This document shows, piece by piece, positions 1 to 8,654 of a stretch of DNA of 64,000 nt. The stretch is from Paenibacillus rubinfantis (GTDB lineage Bacteria; Bacillota; Bacilli; Paenibacillales; Paenibacillaceae), in NCBI RefSeq assembly GCF_001486505.1, contig NZ_LN909062.1:253341-317340 (forward strand). The letters are read 5' to 3'. The notes below the pieces were generated by a model, which was not told the DNA's origin, made no database searches, and was given only the letters and a program-made list of their open reading frames with translations. Within the stretch, counting starts at the first letter, position 1. Each line of letters starts with the position of its first letter. A program made the translations under genes and the position numbers.

Positions 1-248
1 TGCAGGGGTCAGAGCTTCTCGCCCAGGAGACGCTGCCGCCGGGCCAGCGTCTCTACAGCCCCAAGCTGCTCAGCGCTTGGGGCGACACCGCCTACGAGCC
101 AATCACCCGGGAGGATTGGCTCAAGGACACCCGCGCGCTGGACGGCATCAGCGCGCCAAAAGCGCCGTTCCTGTGCGACATCAGCCGGTCGCACAGGAAC
201 GGCATCCTCGAGACCGCATTCGTGCACGATGCGGTGGAGGAGCGCTGA
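1..248 (+). CDS. C-terminal fragment of an unrecognised protein
   Basis: An open frame enters from the left edge and runs about 81 codons to TGA at 246-248, so only the C-terminus is visible. Its residues include RLYSPKLLSAWGD, then PKAPFLCDISRSHRNG, and it ends FVHDAVEER. I do not recognise the family. Its GC-rich codons are like the other chromosomal genes here and unlike the repeat-filled DNA that follows. No terminator is evident right after the stop. The frame could be chance, but the natural-looking composition and the lack of stops favour a real gene end. Confidence 0.5.
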   Translation, partial: QGSELLAQETLPPGQRLYSPKLLSAWGDTAYEPITREDWLKDTRALDGISAPKAPFLCDISRSHRNGILETAFVHDAVEER

Positions 249-326
249 CCCGCGGTCTCCCTATCCCGCGGGTCTGCCATGCCACGGGCCAGTCAATGCC
301 ACAGGTCTCCCACCTATGGGTCGCCA

Positions 327-440
327 CCAGCAGTTCGTCTATCGCAGTTCGCCCACCCTTGGTCCAGCAGTTCGTCCATCTGCAGTTCGCCCACCCTTGG
401 CCAGCAGTTCGTCTATCCGCGGTTCGCCCACATGCGGGTC
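327..440. repeat. 37-bp tandem repeat, about 2.7 copies
   Basis: The motif CCAGCAGTTCGTC starts at 327, 364 and 401, so the period is exactly 37 bp. The second half of each unit carries GCAGTTCGCCCACCCTTGG, and the last unit degenerates near 440. The unit length is not a multiple of three. The block sits just after the stop of the partial gene. Confidence 0.85.
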
Positions 441-457
441 CCCCTCTCTCCAGCTCA

Positions 458-646
458 CTTTGCACCATTATCCCGTATGATCAGGTACCTGGAAAATAGC
501 CCACCAAAGAGATAATCACACAAAGGGAACAAACGCCCCACCACCCTGAGCCGGGAGCTCGATGTGATGGAAGAGTGCTTACCCTAGGGGCTAGGAACCC
601 CTTGTCCAGCCCCCTTTGCACCATTATCCCGTATGATCAGGTACCT
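458..646. repeat. 33-bp perfect direct repeat pair
   Basis: The same 33 bases occur at 458-490 and at 614-646. They begin CTTTGCACCATTATCCC and end GATCAGGTACCT. The first 17 bases are the reverse complement of GGGATAATGGTGCAAAG, which is nearly the core of the array at 699-967. The family is therefore present in both orientations. A further degenerate forward copy (GAGATAATCACACAAAGGG) lies near 510. Confidence 0.8.
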
Positions 647-698
647 AGAATATAGGCAAAATGCCAAATCGGGAACGCACTCTGCTACTTCTACTCAC

Positions 699-967
699 CT
701 GAACAAAAGGGATAATCATGCAAAGTTCATCCGACTATCATCTAACCTGAACCAAAGGGATAATCATACAAAGGCAGCAAACGCCCATCCAAACTGAGCA
801 AAAGGGATAATCATGCAAAGGGGTCTGACAACCACCTGTTCTGAACCAAAGGGATAATCGTGCAAAGGCAGCAATACGCCACACCACCCTGAGCAAAAGG
901 GATAATCACGCAAAAGGCGCCAAGCACGACTTCCCTGGCCTGAATCAAAGGGATAATCATGCAAAGG
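699..967. repeat. Six-unit periodic repeat array, 47-51 bp period
   Basis: The core GGGATAATCATGCAAAGG starts at 709, 757, 804, 851, 899 and 950, with one- or two-base variants. Each core is preceded by CTGA and a CAAA tract. The spacing is 48, 47, 47, 48 and 51 bp. The intervening 20 or so bases are only partly unique, since two of them share GCAGCAA..ACGCC. Variable repeats and non-unique short spacers argue against CRISPR. Confidence 0.85.
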
Positions 968-1006
968 CGCCTATAGAGAAAGAGTCGTAGAGGGGAGGGA
1001 CCGGCG

Positions 1007-2635
1007 TTATCCCGCTTGCCGGCCTCCGCGCTGCAACCGCATCAGCGGGGAGAGGATTTTGCGCAGGGGGGCAGGGTAACCGGCCAGTTCGTCCTTTCGG
1101 ACGACGCGCAGCAGGATGAGCAGTACCGGGTACAACGCGACCACCGCCACGCCTACGATGCAGCAGGTCAAGAAGAAGGCGACCCGCGCCGGCATCAGAT
1201 CAACCATCTGGATCCCGGCTTGATTCAAGCCGTAGCCGACACCGGACAATGCAACCACCGTCACCAGGAACCCGCCCCAGCGGCTGCCCATCAATGAGAA
1301 CGGCACGATTTGCTTCATCGCCCGTACATTCAGCAACGTGATCACAAGGAAACAAAGCCCCGTGGCGATAATGATGCCATAAATCCCCCAAAACTGCGCC
1401 AACACATAGCTGGCCGCCAGCTTCACGAGAATGCCGATCGCCACATGCACCATCGACAAATTGGCTTTGCCTACGCCCAGCAGGATCGAATTGCTGGTCA
1501 TCATCGTAATTTGGAAGATCGTCGCAAACGTCAACAACGCCACGATGCTGCTGCCGTCCCGGGTGCTGAACAGCAGCCCGTTGACGGAGTAAGCCGCCGT
1601 GCCCAGCGCAAGGATGATCGGCATCCCGCTCAGCACCGCAACCCGCATCGCCAGGGTCACCTGACGTTGCAGATGCTCCTGGTCTTTGCGCGCGTATGCG
1701 GCGGAGATGATCGGCACCAGCGATTGGCTAAGCGCAATCGCCAGAATCGGCGGAATCCCGGCGATCATCTGCGCGCGGTTCCCGAGAATCCCGAGGATGT
1801 AGGTGGCTTGTCCGGAACCGATTTGTCCGGTTAGCAGCGGCTTCAGGATCGAGTTGTCGATGAAGTTAACCGCCGGGACGGCCAGCGCAGTGAGCACGAT
1901 CGGAATCGACAGCTTGAAGATCTCCGCATAGATTCGCTTAAACGATATACGCGCGGCGTCGTTCTGCGGCTTCACTTGTCCCTCGGTCTGGTCCTTCCGC
2001 TGTAACTTCATGCTGTAAACCAGCATCACGATCAGTGCCGCCACACCGCCGAGTACTGCGCCAAACGTCGCGCCCGCCGCGATCTGTTCGCCCGAGTATC
2101 CCCAGTTAAACAACACAAACGCCAAAATAATGCCGGTGGCTACCCGCACGATTTGCTCAATAACCTGCGACACGCCACCGGCGATCATGATGTTCCGCCC
2201 CTGCAAATAACCGCGGATAATAGCGATTAGCGGGAAGAGTAGCAGCGCTGGAGCTAATGCCCGAATGGCGACGACCGATTCCGGAACGCCGGAAGCCTTG
2301 GCATAATAAGGCGCCAGAGCAAACAACAGCACGAACATCACCACGCCTGCCGCGCCTGCAAATAAAAGCGCCGCTTGATAAACGCGACGTGCTTCCTCCG
2401 GCCGGTTTAGCGCATGCCGCTCCGACACCATTTTGCTCAGCGTACTTGGAATCCCCGCTGTCGCTAAAGTTAACAGCATGAAATAAGCCGCATTTGCTTG
2501 CGAATACGACGCATTCCCGATATCACCGAGAATGTGCTCCAACGGAACGCGCTGGAACAAGCCGAGCACCCTCGCGATCAGGGCAGCCCCCGCTAATATT
2601 AACGTACCTTTAATGAACGATTCCTTTTTCGACAA
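1007..2635 (-). CDS. ytgP: MATE/MOP-type polysaccharide or lipid flippase, YtgP family
   Basis: This 542-residue multi-span membrane protein belongs to the MOP flippase superfamily (SpoVB/YtgP/MurJ-like), whose members move lipid-linked sugars across the cytoplasmic membrane. The N-terminus (KGTLILAGAALIARVLGLFQ) is the typical first membrane segment. About 14 hydrophobic segments follow, with a charged loop near residue 210 (SMKLQRKDQTEGQ). The start is a TTG preceded by AAGGAATCGG. Family length is normal. Assignment to YtgP rather than SpoVB is by resemblance of the N-terminal region. It stands alone, 69 bases beyond the DUF456 gene on the same strand. Confidence 0.8.
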   Translation of the reverse strand: MSKKESFIKGTLILAGAALIARVLGLFQRVPLEHILGDIGNASYSQANAAYFMLLTLATAGIPSTLSKMVSERHALNRPEEARRVYQAALLFAGAAGVVMFVLLFALAPYYAKASGVPESVVAIRALAPALLLFPLIAIIRGYLQGRNIMIAGGVSQVIEQIVRVATGIILAFVLFNWGYSGEQIAAGATFGAVLGGVAALIVMLVYSMKLQRKDQTEGQVKPQNDAARISFKRIYAEIFKLSIPIVLTALAVPAVNFIDNSILKPLLTGQIGSGQATYILGILGNRAQMIAGIPPILAIALSQSLVPIISAAYARKDQEHLQRQVTLAMRVAVLSGMPIILALGTAAYSVNGLLFSTRDGSSIVALLTFATIFQITMMTSNSILLGVGKANLSMVHVAIGILVKLAASYVLAQFWGIYGIIIATGLCFLVITLLNVRAMKQIVPFSLMGSRWGGFLVTVVALSGVGYGLNQAGIQMVDLMPARVAFFLTCCIVGVAVVALYPVLLILLRVVRKDELAGYPAPLRKILSPLMRLQRGGRQAG

Positions 2636-2704
2636 AACCGATTCCTTCTTTCCCGCAATCCTGATGAGTGCTATCTGTATCTATCTATAATCAAGAATCA
2701 AGCC

Positions 2705-3196
2705 TTAAAACGCAACGATCCATATGATAAATACGATGATCATAACCAACTGCAAAATCACCTTAACGACCATGCTGCTAAACAAGCCAACGACCGAACC
2801 GACGCCAACTTTGAACGATTTGGCCAGCGACTCGCCTTTGATTAATTCTCCGATCATCGCGCCAATCAACGGACCCAGTACTAAGCCAAAAGCCGGGATC
2901 ACAAACGGCCCCACGATGATGCCGATCGTACTGAGCCAAACCGACAGCTTACTGCCTCCGAATTTTTTAACCCCCCAGGCTCCAACCGCGTAATCCGCTA
3001 CCATCAGTACGATGATGATTAGGGTTTGCAGGATCCAGAAAAACGGGCCAAACGGTTCAAACGAGAAAAACCATCCATATACGAAAAAGGCAAAATAAAC
3101 CGCGAGCACCCCGGGTAATATGGGATACACGGCTCCGGCCATCCCCACGGCAAACAAGGCGATCACCAGAATCCAGCCAATTACGGACAGCGCCAT
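2705..3196 (-). CDS. DUF456 family membrane protein (YqgC-like)
   Basis: A 163-residue, very hydrophobic protein with about five membrane segments. The glycine-rich stretch GAWGVKKFGGSKLSVWLS and GLVLGPLIGAMIGELIKG are characteristic of DUF456, a family of unknown function that includes B. subtilis YqgC. The ATG follows GGAGTGAGAGG. That site overlaps the stop of the HAD gene, so the two genes are almost certainly co-transcribed and perhaps translationally coupled. No enzymatic residues can be pointed to. Confidence 0.8.
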   Translation of the reverse strand: MALSVIGWILVIALFAVGMAGAVYPILPGVLAVYFAFFVYGWFFSFEPFGPFFWILQTLIIIVLMVADYAVGAWGVKKFGGSKLSVWLSTIGIIVGPFVIPAFGLVLGPLIGAMIGELIKGESLAKSFKVGVGSVVGLFSSMVVKVILQLVMIIVFIIWIVAF

Positions 3197-3200
3197 CCTC

Positions 3201-3947
3201 TCACTCCTCCGTCAAAATATAATCCCGAATGATCCAGGCAATTCCATCCTCATTATTCGACGCGGTGACGACATCCGCCTTCTCCTTCACGGCCTCCTGG
3301 GCGTTGCCCATCGCTACGCCAAGCCCCGAGGCTTCGATTGCCGCCAGGTCATTTAAGCTGTCACCAATCGCCACGACCTCGGACATCTCCAGCCCAAGCA
3401 GTCCACAAACGGCATGAATACCGCTGGCTTTGCTTATTCCTTTGGGGTTAATCTCCAAATTGTGCGGGGAAGAATTCGTGATTTCTAGACCGCCCATCAC
3501 TTGCAGCTGCCGCAAAATATCTTCCCTCACCACATCATCCTCGGTAAAATACCCGAACTTCATCCACTGATTCCGCTCCAATAGTTCAGGCTGCCAATTC
3601 GTTTCATTATAGCTGCCTTCGACGGCATAAGCCCAGAACCACACTTTCTTTTCCCGGGAAATGTCGTACATTTTCGAAACGACAGATCGGTCGAGAAGCA
3701 CCCGGCTGTACAACTCATGCGGCGATTTCCACACTTCGCTTCCGTTCACCGTGATCATCGGCGTTCCGAGATCAAGTTGATCGCCGTAAGGAACCGCCTC
3801 CTGATATCCGCGTCCCGTCGACAAGCAGACATGAACCCCAGCGGCCGCCGCCTTGCGAATCCAGCGTTCCGTCTCCGGCGTAATTTGGTGCTCATCATTT
3901 AGCAGCGTTCCATCCATATCCAGCGCCAACAGTTTGTATTTCAACAA
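3201..3947 (-). CDS. HAD-superfamily Cof-type phosphatase
   Basis: This 248-residue soluble protein is a Cof/YcsE-type haloacid dehalogenase-like phosphatase. Motif I is DMDGTLL at residues 9-15, motif II is STGRG near 43, and motif IV is GDSLND near 196. The C2-type cap lies between them. Such enzymes dephosphorylate sugar phosphates, flavin precursors or cofactors, and the substrate cannot be read here. The start is TTG with GGGGAG seven bases upstream; the next TTG codon is equally possible. It is the first gene of a two-gene unit with the DUF456 gene. Confidence 0.85.
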   Translation of the reverse strand: MLKYKLLALDMDGTLLNDEHQITPETERWIRKAAAAGVHVCLSTGRGYQEAVPYGDQLDLGTPMITVNGSEVWKSPHELYSRVLLDRSVVSKMYDISREKKVWFWAYAVEGSYNETNWQPELLERNQWMKFGYFTEDDVVREDILRQLQVMGGLEITNSSPHNLEINPKGISKASGIHAVCGLLGLEMSEVVAIGDSLNDLAAIEASGLGVAMGNAQEAVKEKADVVTASNNEDGIAWIIRDYILTEE

Positions 3948-4171
3948 CAGACAGCTCCCCTATCCACAATTGATCTTACTCTCTAAACAGCATACCGACA
4001 TTTTACCATAATCCCAGGTTCCGACAAAGCTTAGCGTCACACGGCAAAGCAGTCCGCCTGCACGAAAAAAAGCCGCCCCTGAGGGAGAGCCCTGCAAAAG
4101 CCTCGTTTTTAGGGTATTGGGGCTCGGAACTGGAAAATAAATTTGATAAGACGGAAAAAGCAGCTTCATCC

Positions 4172-5659
4172 TCACCCGAGGATGGGCTGCTTTTGCTCTT
4201 TTAACTTCACCATCCGTTTTACGTTTACCACAAACGCGGTGAGGTAGGCTTGTATTCGCATGCGGAAGAGACCCCGGTATCTGGCTGTATCCATACCGTG
4301 GAATCTCTTCATTTCCGCATTCTTGTGTTCAATGATCGGTCTGCGCTTGATTCGTTCCTTGAACGTATCACTGAATTCGAACTCGATCTGTTCCTTATAG
4401 TGTTCAGCGATGATTCGAATCGAGTAAGTCTTACTCTTGGCGCCCGGCTTGTAGCATCCTTCGCGCAGCGGACAGGTTTTACACTTCTCGACGTCAAAGT
4501 AATAGACAAGCGAACGACTCTCTCCGCTGGTCTTGCTGCCTTGAATCGCCTTGCGTTTGCTTCGCTCACCGGCCGGACAAACGACGAAATCGGCATCTTT
4601 GTTATATTCGAACCCTTCTTGACGCTCGCCCCCTTCGTGGACAATCGGGTTTAAGGGCACGACAGGCGATATGGGTTCCTTTTTCATTCTGGCCAGATTA
4701 TCCTTGCCGGAATAGGCGGTATCCGCTATGATTTCGTTTACGGTTACGCCGTTAGCTGTGGTTTGTTCGAGCAATGCCGGTAATTGCTTGCCGTCGTCGG
4801 TGCTTCCTGGTGTTACCTCCAGCGCGGTAATGATCTCTTCTTCCGTCATGGCGATATGTTCTTTGTAGCCAAAAAACGATTTCGAACTACTCTTCCAGCC
4901 GAAACGTGCATCCGGGTCGATGGCGGAGAGAATCCCCTTGTGTGAGAGTAATCGCTCATCCTCGATGATTTGTTTGGCGATGCCCAGTTTCTCGCTCACC
5001 GCTCCTTCATGGTCCGGTAGCAGTTCCTCCACAGTCTCTCCCAGCTGTGCCAAGTAGCTCAGCATGGTTTTCTCCGCCTCCGCATCTTCGCTTTTAACAG
5101 AGGGCAGCTTAGGTAGTTTCTTCTCCAACTTGGGGTGGCGTTTGACTACGACGCGAAACAGACGCTTGGCCGCGTCACGCAGCACTTCGAATGGCTTTTG
5201 TTTTGGGCTGCCGGCCAGTGTATGCGTGGCATCCATGATGATAGTTTTGCTTTTGACCAAGCCTTGCTTGATACATTGACTGACCACATGCTTCAGTATG
5301 TCTTCGACCTGACTTGCTCCTAGCCGGTGATTACGGAACCGCGATAGCTGGGAGGCGTCTGGCAGCGGATCCTCCGGATTGATCCCGAGAAACCACTTGT
5401 AAGCTAGATTCACCTCAGCTTCCTGAATCATTCGCTCATCCGAGAGGTTGTACAGGAGCTGCAAAAACAGCAAACGAAACAGCAGTTCCGGCTCATTTGC
5501 CGGCCTGCCGTAATACTTGCAGTAGGAATTTTCCACTAATTCATATACAAATCCGAAATCCACCGCAGCATCGATCTTGCGAAGCAGATGGTCTTTCGGC
5601 ACAAGCTGATATAGCTCCGCATGGAATGATGCGGTTAGTTGTCTGGCTGGCTGCAGCAA
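4172..5659 (-). CDS. IS1182 family transposase
   Basis: A complete 495-residue DDE transposase. The N-terminal DUF772-type region contains GRPANEPELLFRLLFLQLLY and the segment PDASQLSRFRNHRLG. Candidate catalytic acidic residues are in IIMDATHTLAG, EIIADTAYSGK and PIIEHKNAEMKRFHG. A CxxC-like region (KCKTCPLREGCYKPG) resembles the small zinc knuckle seen in this family. There is no frameshift, so the element may be active. The coding strand is the same as that of its flanking genes. Confidence 0.9.
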   Translation of the reverse strand: MLQPARQLTASFHAELYQLVPKDHLLRKIDAAVDFGFVYELVENSYCKYYGRPANEPELLFRLLFLQLLYNLSDERMIQEAEVNLAYKWFLGINPEDPLPDASQLSRFRNHRLGASQVEDILKHVVSQCIKQGLVKSKTIIMDATHTLAGSPKQKPFEVLRDAAKRLFRVVVKRHPKLEKKLPKLPSVKSEDAEAEKTMLSYLAQLGETVEELLPDHEGAVSEKLGIAKQIIEDERLLSHKGILSAIDPDARFGWKSSSKSFFGYKEHIAMTEEEIITALEVTPGSTDDGKQLPALLEQTTANGVTVNEIIADTAYSGKDNLARMKKEPISPVVPLNPIVHEGGERQEGFEYNKDADFVVCPAGERSKRKAIQGSKTSGESRSLVYYFDVEKCKTCPLREGCYKPGAKSKTYSIRIIAEHYKEQIEFEFSDTFKERIKRRPIIEHKNAEMKRFHGMDTARYRGLFRMRIQAYLTAFVVNVKRMVKLKEQKQPILG

Positions 5660-5700
5660 AACGGCTCAACTCGCTTCTTTTTTTCTTCCAGTATACAGCA

Positions 5701-5735
5701 AACCCAGTACCGAAGGGGTACTGGGTTGCTTTTTA
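5701..5735. terminator. Hairpin inside the IS, upstream of the transposase
   Basis: AACCCAGTACC, a GAAG loop and GGGTACTGGGTT form a perfect stem. On the + strand it is followed by GCTTTTT. It lies between the transposase start and the right end of the element. Such hairpins in insertion sequences can block transcription entering from outside. Confidence 0.6.
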
Positions 5736-5807
5736 CAGAAACTGTATTCGTTTTGCAGGGCTCTCCTGAGGGCGGGCTGGCTCTGCTCAAATTCAATTAA
5801 ATTATCA

Positions 5808-6644
5808 TTACTTGGTCAAAGAATCAATGTCGATGAAAGGCGTGGCGCCGCCCGTCACTTGCGGAAGCTTGCCGTCCCATTTCTCCAACGCCTTCTCCTG
5901 CACCTCGATCTGCTTGAGTTGTACCAGCTCCGGCGTAACTTCCTGTTTCTTCAGCTTCAGGGCTTCGGCCTCGGCTTCAGCCTGAGCGATCTTCTGCTGT
6001 GCCTCGATCTGAATCCGCTTCAGGTCGTTGCTGGCTTTCAGGGCTTGCTGCTGAGCAACCTGCTTGGCTTCAATCGATTGGTTAAACGCGTCGGAAAACT
6101 TAAAATTGACGATGTTAATTTCATTAACAATCAAGTCATATTTGGCTAATCGGGAAGTCAAATGTTCACTGATCTCCCCGGCAACCACATCCCGCTTGGC
6201 GATCAAGTCCTCGGCCTGGTAACGGGCCGTTACTTCCTTAACGATTTCCTGCACAGCCGGGTTAATAATAACCGTATCAAAATTACCGCCGATATTGTTC
6301 ATCAGATTGTACGCCGAATCCTTATTTACCGAATAGTTAACGGCAACATGGGTCGAGACCGGCTGTAGATCCTTGGAGGAAGCGGTCGTGTCCGTTTCCG
6401 TCTTGGTGACCTGCGTATTGACCTGAATGACGGTTTGCATAAAAGGTATTTTGAAATGCATGCCCGGGGACAAGATATTGTTGTTCAACTTCCCGAACGT
6501 TTTGTACAAGCCGACATGACCGTACTCGACCTGTGCATAGCTGTTGGATCCGACGATCAGCACGACGATGACGATGATAGCCGTTGATATCCATTTCCCC
6601 ACGGGTACATTTTTCTTTGGCTGTTGCTGCGTACCTGCCTCCAT
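5808..6644 (-). CDS. Prohibitin/SPFH-domain membrane protein
   Basis: A 278-residue protein with one N-terminal membrane anchor (residues 18-36, ISTAIIVIVVLIVG) and an SPFH/Band 7 domain from about 38 to 220 (EYGHVGLYKTFGKL, LSPGMHFKIPFMQ). A glutamine/alanine/glutamate-rich coiled coil follows near 195-245. This matches bacterial prohibitin homologues, which form membrane-associated oligomers. The function in this organism is not visible. It is preceded on the strand by a GGGAGAGGG-type site. It is monocistronic, and the IS lies downstream. Confidence 0.85.
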   Translation of the reverse strand: MEAGTQQQPKKNVPVGKWISTAIIVIVVLIVGSNSYAQVEYGHVGLYKTFGKLNNNILSPGMHFKIPFMQTVIQVNTQVTKTETDTTASSKDLQPVSTHVAVNYSVNKDSAYNLMNNIGGNFDTVIINPAVQEIVKEVTARYQAEDLIAKRDVVAGEISEHLTSRLAKYDLIVNEINIVNFKFSDAFNQSIEAKQVAQQQALKASNDLKRIQIEAQQKIAQAEAEAEALKLKKQEVTPELVQLKQIEVQEKALEKWDGKLPQVTGGATPFIDIDSLTK

Positions 6645-6813
6645 ATGAATCCCTCTCCCTTACTGTATGGTCTGACCGGTCCTGTTAACCGGCTAACTAT
6701 ATATCAAGTAATACGGAGAAGAACGGTACTTGGTAGCAAAAACTTGACGAAAATGTATCGCCTTCATGAACACATCGTTTTCAAGCCGCGCGTATGGAGG
6801 CCCTTCCGTCAAC

Positions 6814-7695
6814 TTAAACGGCTGCGGAGTCCAGGCGTCTTCTTCTCCCGAACCGGGCGATCAGACCCTGTTTCGGGGAGCCCACCAGCGCCAGCAGAAA
6901 CAGAATGCCGGCGACCGTAACCATCGAGCCAGCGATGGAGGCGTCCAGCCATTTGGCCGCATAGTAGCCGCCAGCGGCACTAATCGCCCCGATCAGCACA
7001 CTATACCCGAGCATCACGCTAAGCCGATCGGTCAACAGGTACGCTGCGGAAGCTGGGATGATTAGCATGCCGACGACCAGAATCGCTCCTACGCTCTCAA
7101 AAGAGGCGACCGTCGACAGCGAAACTAATCCCATTAGCAAATAGTGGAACAACGCTACCGGTATCCCCACCGCGGCCGCCAATGCCGGGTCAAAAGCACA
7201 AAGCTTAAACTGCTTGTAGAAGAGCAGGATAGCCGCCAGCACGAAGAGGAGCGTTCCGCCCAACATCCAGACGGCGATCGGCCCCATATCGTAGCCGTTC
7301 CAAACCCAGGTGTCCCATTGAACATAGGCGATTTCACCGAATAACACGCAATCCAGGTCCAGGTCAATATGCGAAGCGTTACGGCTGATCAGGATCACGC
7401 CGACGGCAAACAGTGCCGTAAACACAATGCCGATCGAGGCATCGGATTGAAGTCCGCTTTGCTGTAGCGCCTGGATCAAGAACACGGTGATCAGCCCTAA
7501 CACGGCCGCTCCGATCAGCATGAGCAGGGAGTCCCGCGAGCTGCTGATCAGAAACGCGATCGCGATACCCGGCAGCACGGAATGGCTGATGGCGTCCCCC
7601 ACCATGGCCATTTTTCGCAAGACGAGAAAACAGCCTAAAATTCCGCAAGACGCCGCGACCAGCGTGCCGGTTAAAATAATCCAAAAATCGGCCAT
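6814..7695 (-). CDS. Metal ABC transporter permease (MntD/ZnuB type)
   Basis: This is the second of two permeases in a metal-importer operon. It has 293 residues and about eight membrane segments of the ABC-3 family. The N-terminus (LVLRKMAMVGDAISHSVLPG) carries the signature loop of the family. The ATG begins one base after the stop of the preceding permease (TAACATG), which shows tight coupling. It is the last gene of the operon, and no clear terminator was found. Specificity for Mn, Zn or Fe cannot be decided from the permease. Confidence 0.85.
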   Translation of the reverse strand: MADFWIILTGTLVAASCGILGCFLVLRKMAMVGDAISHSVLPGIAIAFLISSSRDSLLMLIGAAVLGLITVFLIQALQQSGLQSDASIGIVFTALFAVGVILISRNASHIDLDLDCVLFGEIAYVQWDTWVWNGYDMGPIAVWMLGGTLLFVLAAILLFYKQFKLCAFDPALAAAVGIPVALFHYLLMGLVSLSTVASFESVGAILVVGMLIIPASAAYLLTDRLSVMLGYSVLIGAISAAGGYYAAKWLDASIAGSMVTVAGILFLLALVGSPKQGLIARFGRRRRLDSAAV

Positions 7696-7696
7696 G

Positions 7697-8650
7697 TTAG
7701 TCCACTCCCCTTTCGACCGCGTTTCCCGCTTGCCGGATCATCGCCAGCTCCGCAGGTTGCTGTACCTCACTGCGGCTGCGCCAGCGGCGAACCCACTTGG
7801 CCACCAGCCCCCGATTCGGCGCAAACACGGCGGAGACGAAAAACAAGGAAGTTGCGGCAAGCACCGTTACCGGACCCGTCGGCAGGTTCGATAAGGTGGA
7901 GCTGATCAGCGTGCCGGTGACCCCCGACAACGCTCCGAATACACCGGCCAGGATGACCATCACACCTAACGCGTCGGTCCAATATCGGGCAGCCACCGCC
8001 GGTGTAATCAGCAGGGCGGCCACCAGCACGACGCCCACGGCTTGAATGCCCACAACAACCGCCACAACGGTCATCAACAGCAGCAATTGCTCAAGAAAGG
8101 CGACCTTAAGCCCCATGCCCCGGGCAAAGCCGGGATCAAAGCTCACCAGCTTCAACTCTTTAAAGAGCAAAGCGCATATGGCAATTAGCAGCACGGATAC
8201 CGCGCCCATCAGGTAGACGTCTGCCAGCATCATCGAGGCCGCCTGGCCAAACATGTATTTGTCGAGCCCGCTTTGGTTCCCGTTGCCGCTGTGCTGGATT
8301 TTGGTCAACATCACGATCCCGATGCCAAAAAACACGGACAGCACAATCCCCAGCGCCGCGTCCTGCTTGATCCGCGTATACCGGGTAATGGCGGAGATGC
8401 CAAACGTCGCCGCCATCCCGGCGAGGATCGCGCCGAGCATAAACAGGCCCACCGATTTGACGCCGCTCAGCATAAAGGCGATGCAAATCCCCGGCAGTGC
8501 GGCGTGCGCCAACGCATCGCCAAGCAAGCTTTGTTTTCGAAGGTACGTAAAAGAGCCAATGACACCGCTGCCTAAGCCAAGCAGCAGGGAGCCCATCAGG
8601 ATCCACTGCAGATTGGGGTCGGTAATCCAATTCCATAAATTCGTTAGCAT
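7697..8650 (-). CDS. Metal ABC transporter permease (MntC/ZnuB type)
   Basis: The first of two ABC-3 family permeases, 317 residues from the ATG at 8650 (MLTNLWNW). The frame is open further upstream, but that would lie inside the ATPase gene in another frame, so the start four bases after the ATPase stop is preferred. The segment TYLRKQSLLGDALAHAALPG is the family signature. Two different permeases imply a heterodimeric channel, as in the B. subtilis MntABCD manganese importer. It has a longer C-terminal hydrophilic tail than its partner (VRRWRSRSEVQQPAEL). Confidence 0.85.
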   Translation of the reverse strand: MLTNLWNWITDPNLQWILMGSLLLGLGSGVIGSFTYLRKQSLLGDALAHAALPGICIAFMLSGVKSVGLFMLGAILAGMAATFGISAITRYTRIKQDAALGIVLSVFFGIGIVMLTKIQHSGNGNQSGLDKYMFGQAASMMLADVYLMGAVSVLLIAICALLFKELKLVSFDPGFARGMGLKVAFLEQLLLLMTVVAVVVGIQAVGVVLVAALLITPAVAARYWTDALGVMVILAGVFGALSGVTGTLISSTLSNLPTGPVTVLAATSLFFVSAVFAPNRGLVAKWVRRWRSRSEVQQPAELAMIRQAGNAVERGVD

Positions 8651-8654
8651 CGTA

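Larger units (their letters stand above)
249..1006. other. Gene-free, repeat-rich intergenic stretch
   Basis: About 760 bases lie between the partial gene and the end of the ytgP-type gene with no convincing coding frame. The short frames here have no ribosome binding site and are made of repeats. The stretch holds a 37-bp tandem repeat (327-440), a 33-bp direct repeat in two copies (458-490 and 614-646), and a 47-51 bp periodic array (699-967). All three are listed separately. Confidence 0.8.
4076..5773. mobile_element. IS1182-family insertion sequence
   Basis: The element has one intact transposase gene framed by inverted ends. The left end reads GAGGGAGAGCCCTGCAAAA from 4081. The right end (5751-5773) is its complement with small mismatches in the outer bases, and the shared inner core is AGAGCCCTGCAAAA. 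Exact ends are uncertain by a few bases, and I could not make out a target duplication. It lies between the HAD operon and the prohibitin-like gene. It interrupts no gene that I can see. Confidence 0.85.

Noticed and set aside
699..967. CRISPR array
   Set aside because: Repeats vary in sequence, intervening segments are about 20 bases and partly alike, spacing is irregular, and no cas genes are nearby.
3960..4175. Small gene left of the transposase
   Set aside because: It spans the left end of the insertion sequence and overlaps the transposase end, with no ribosome site.
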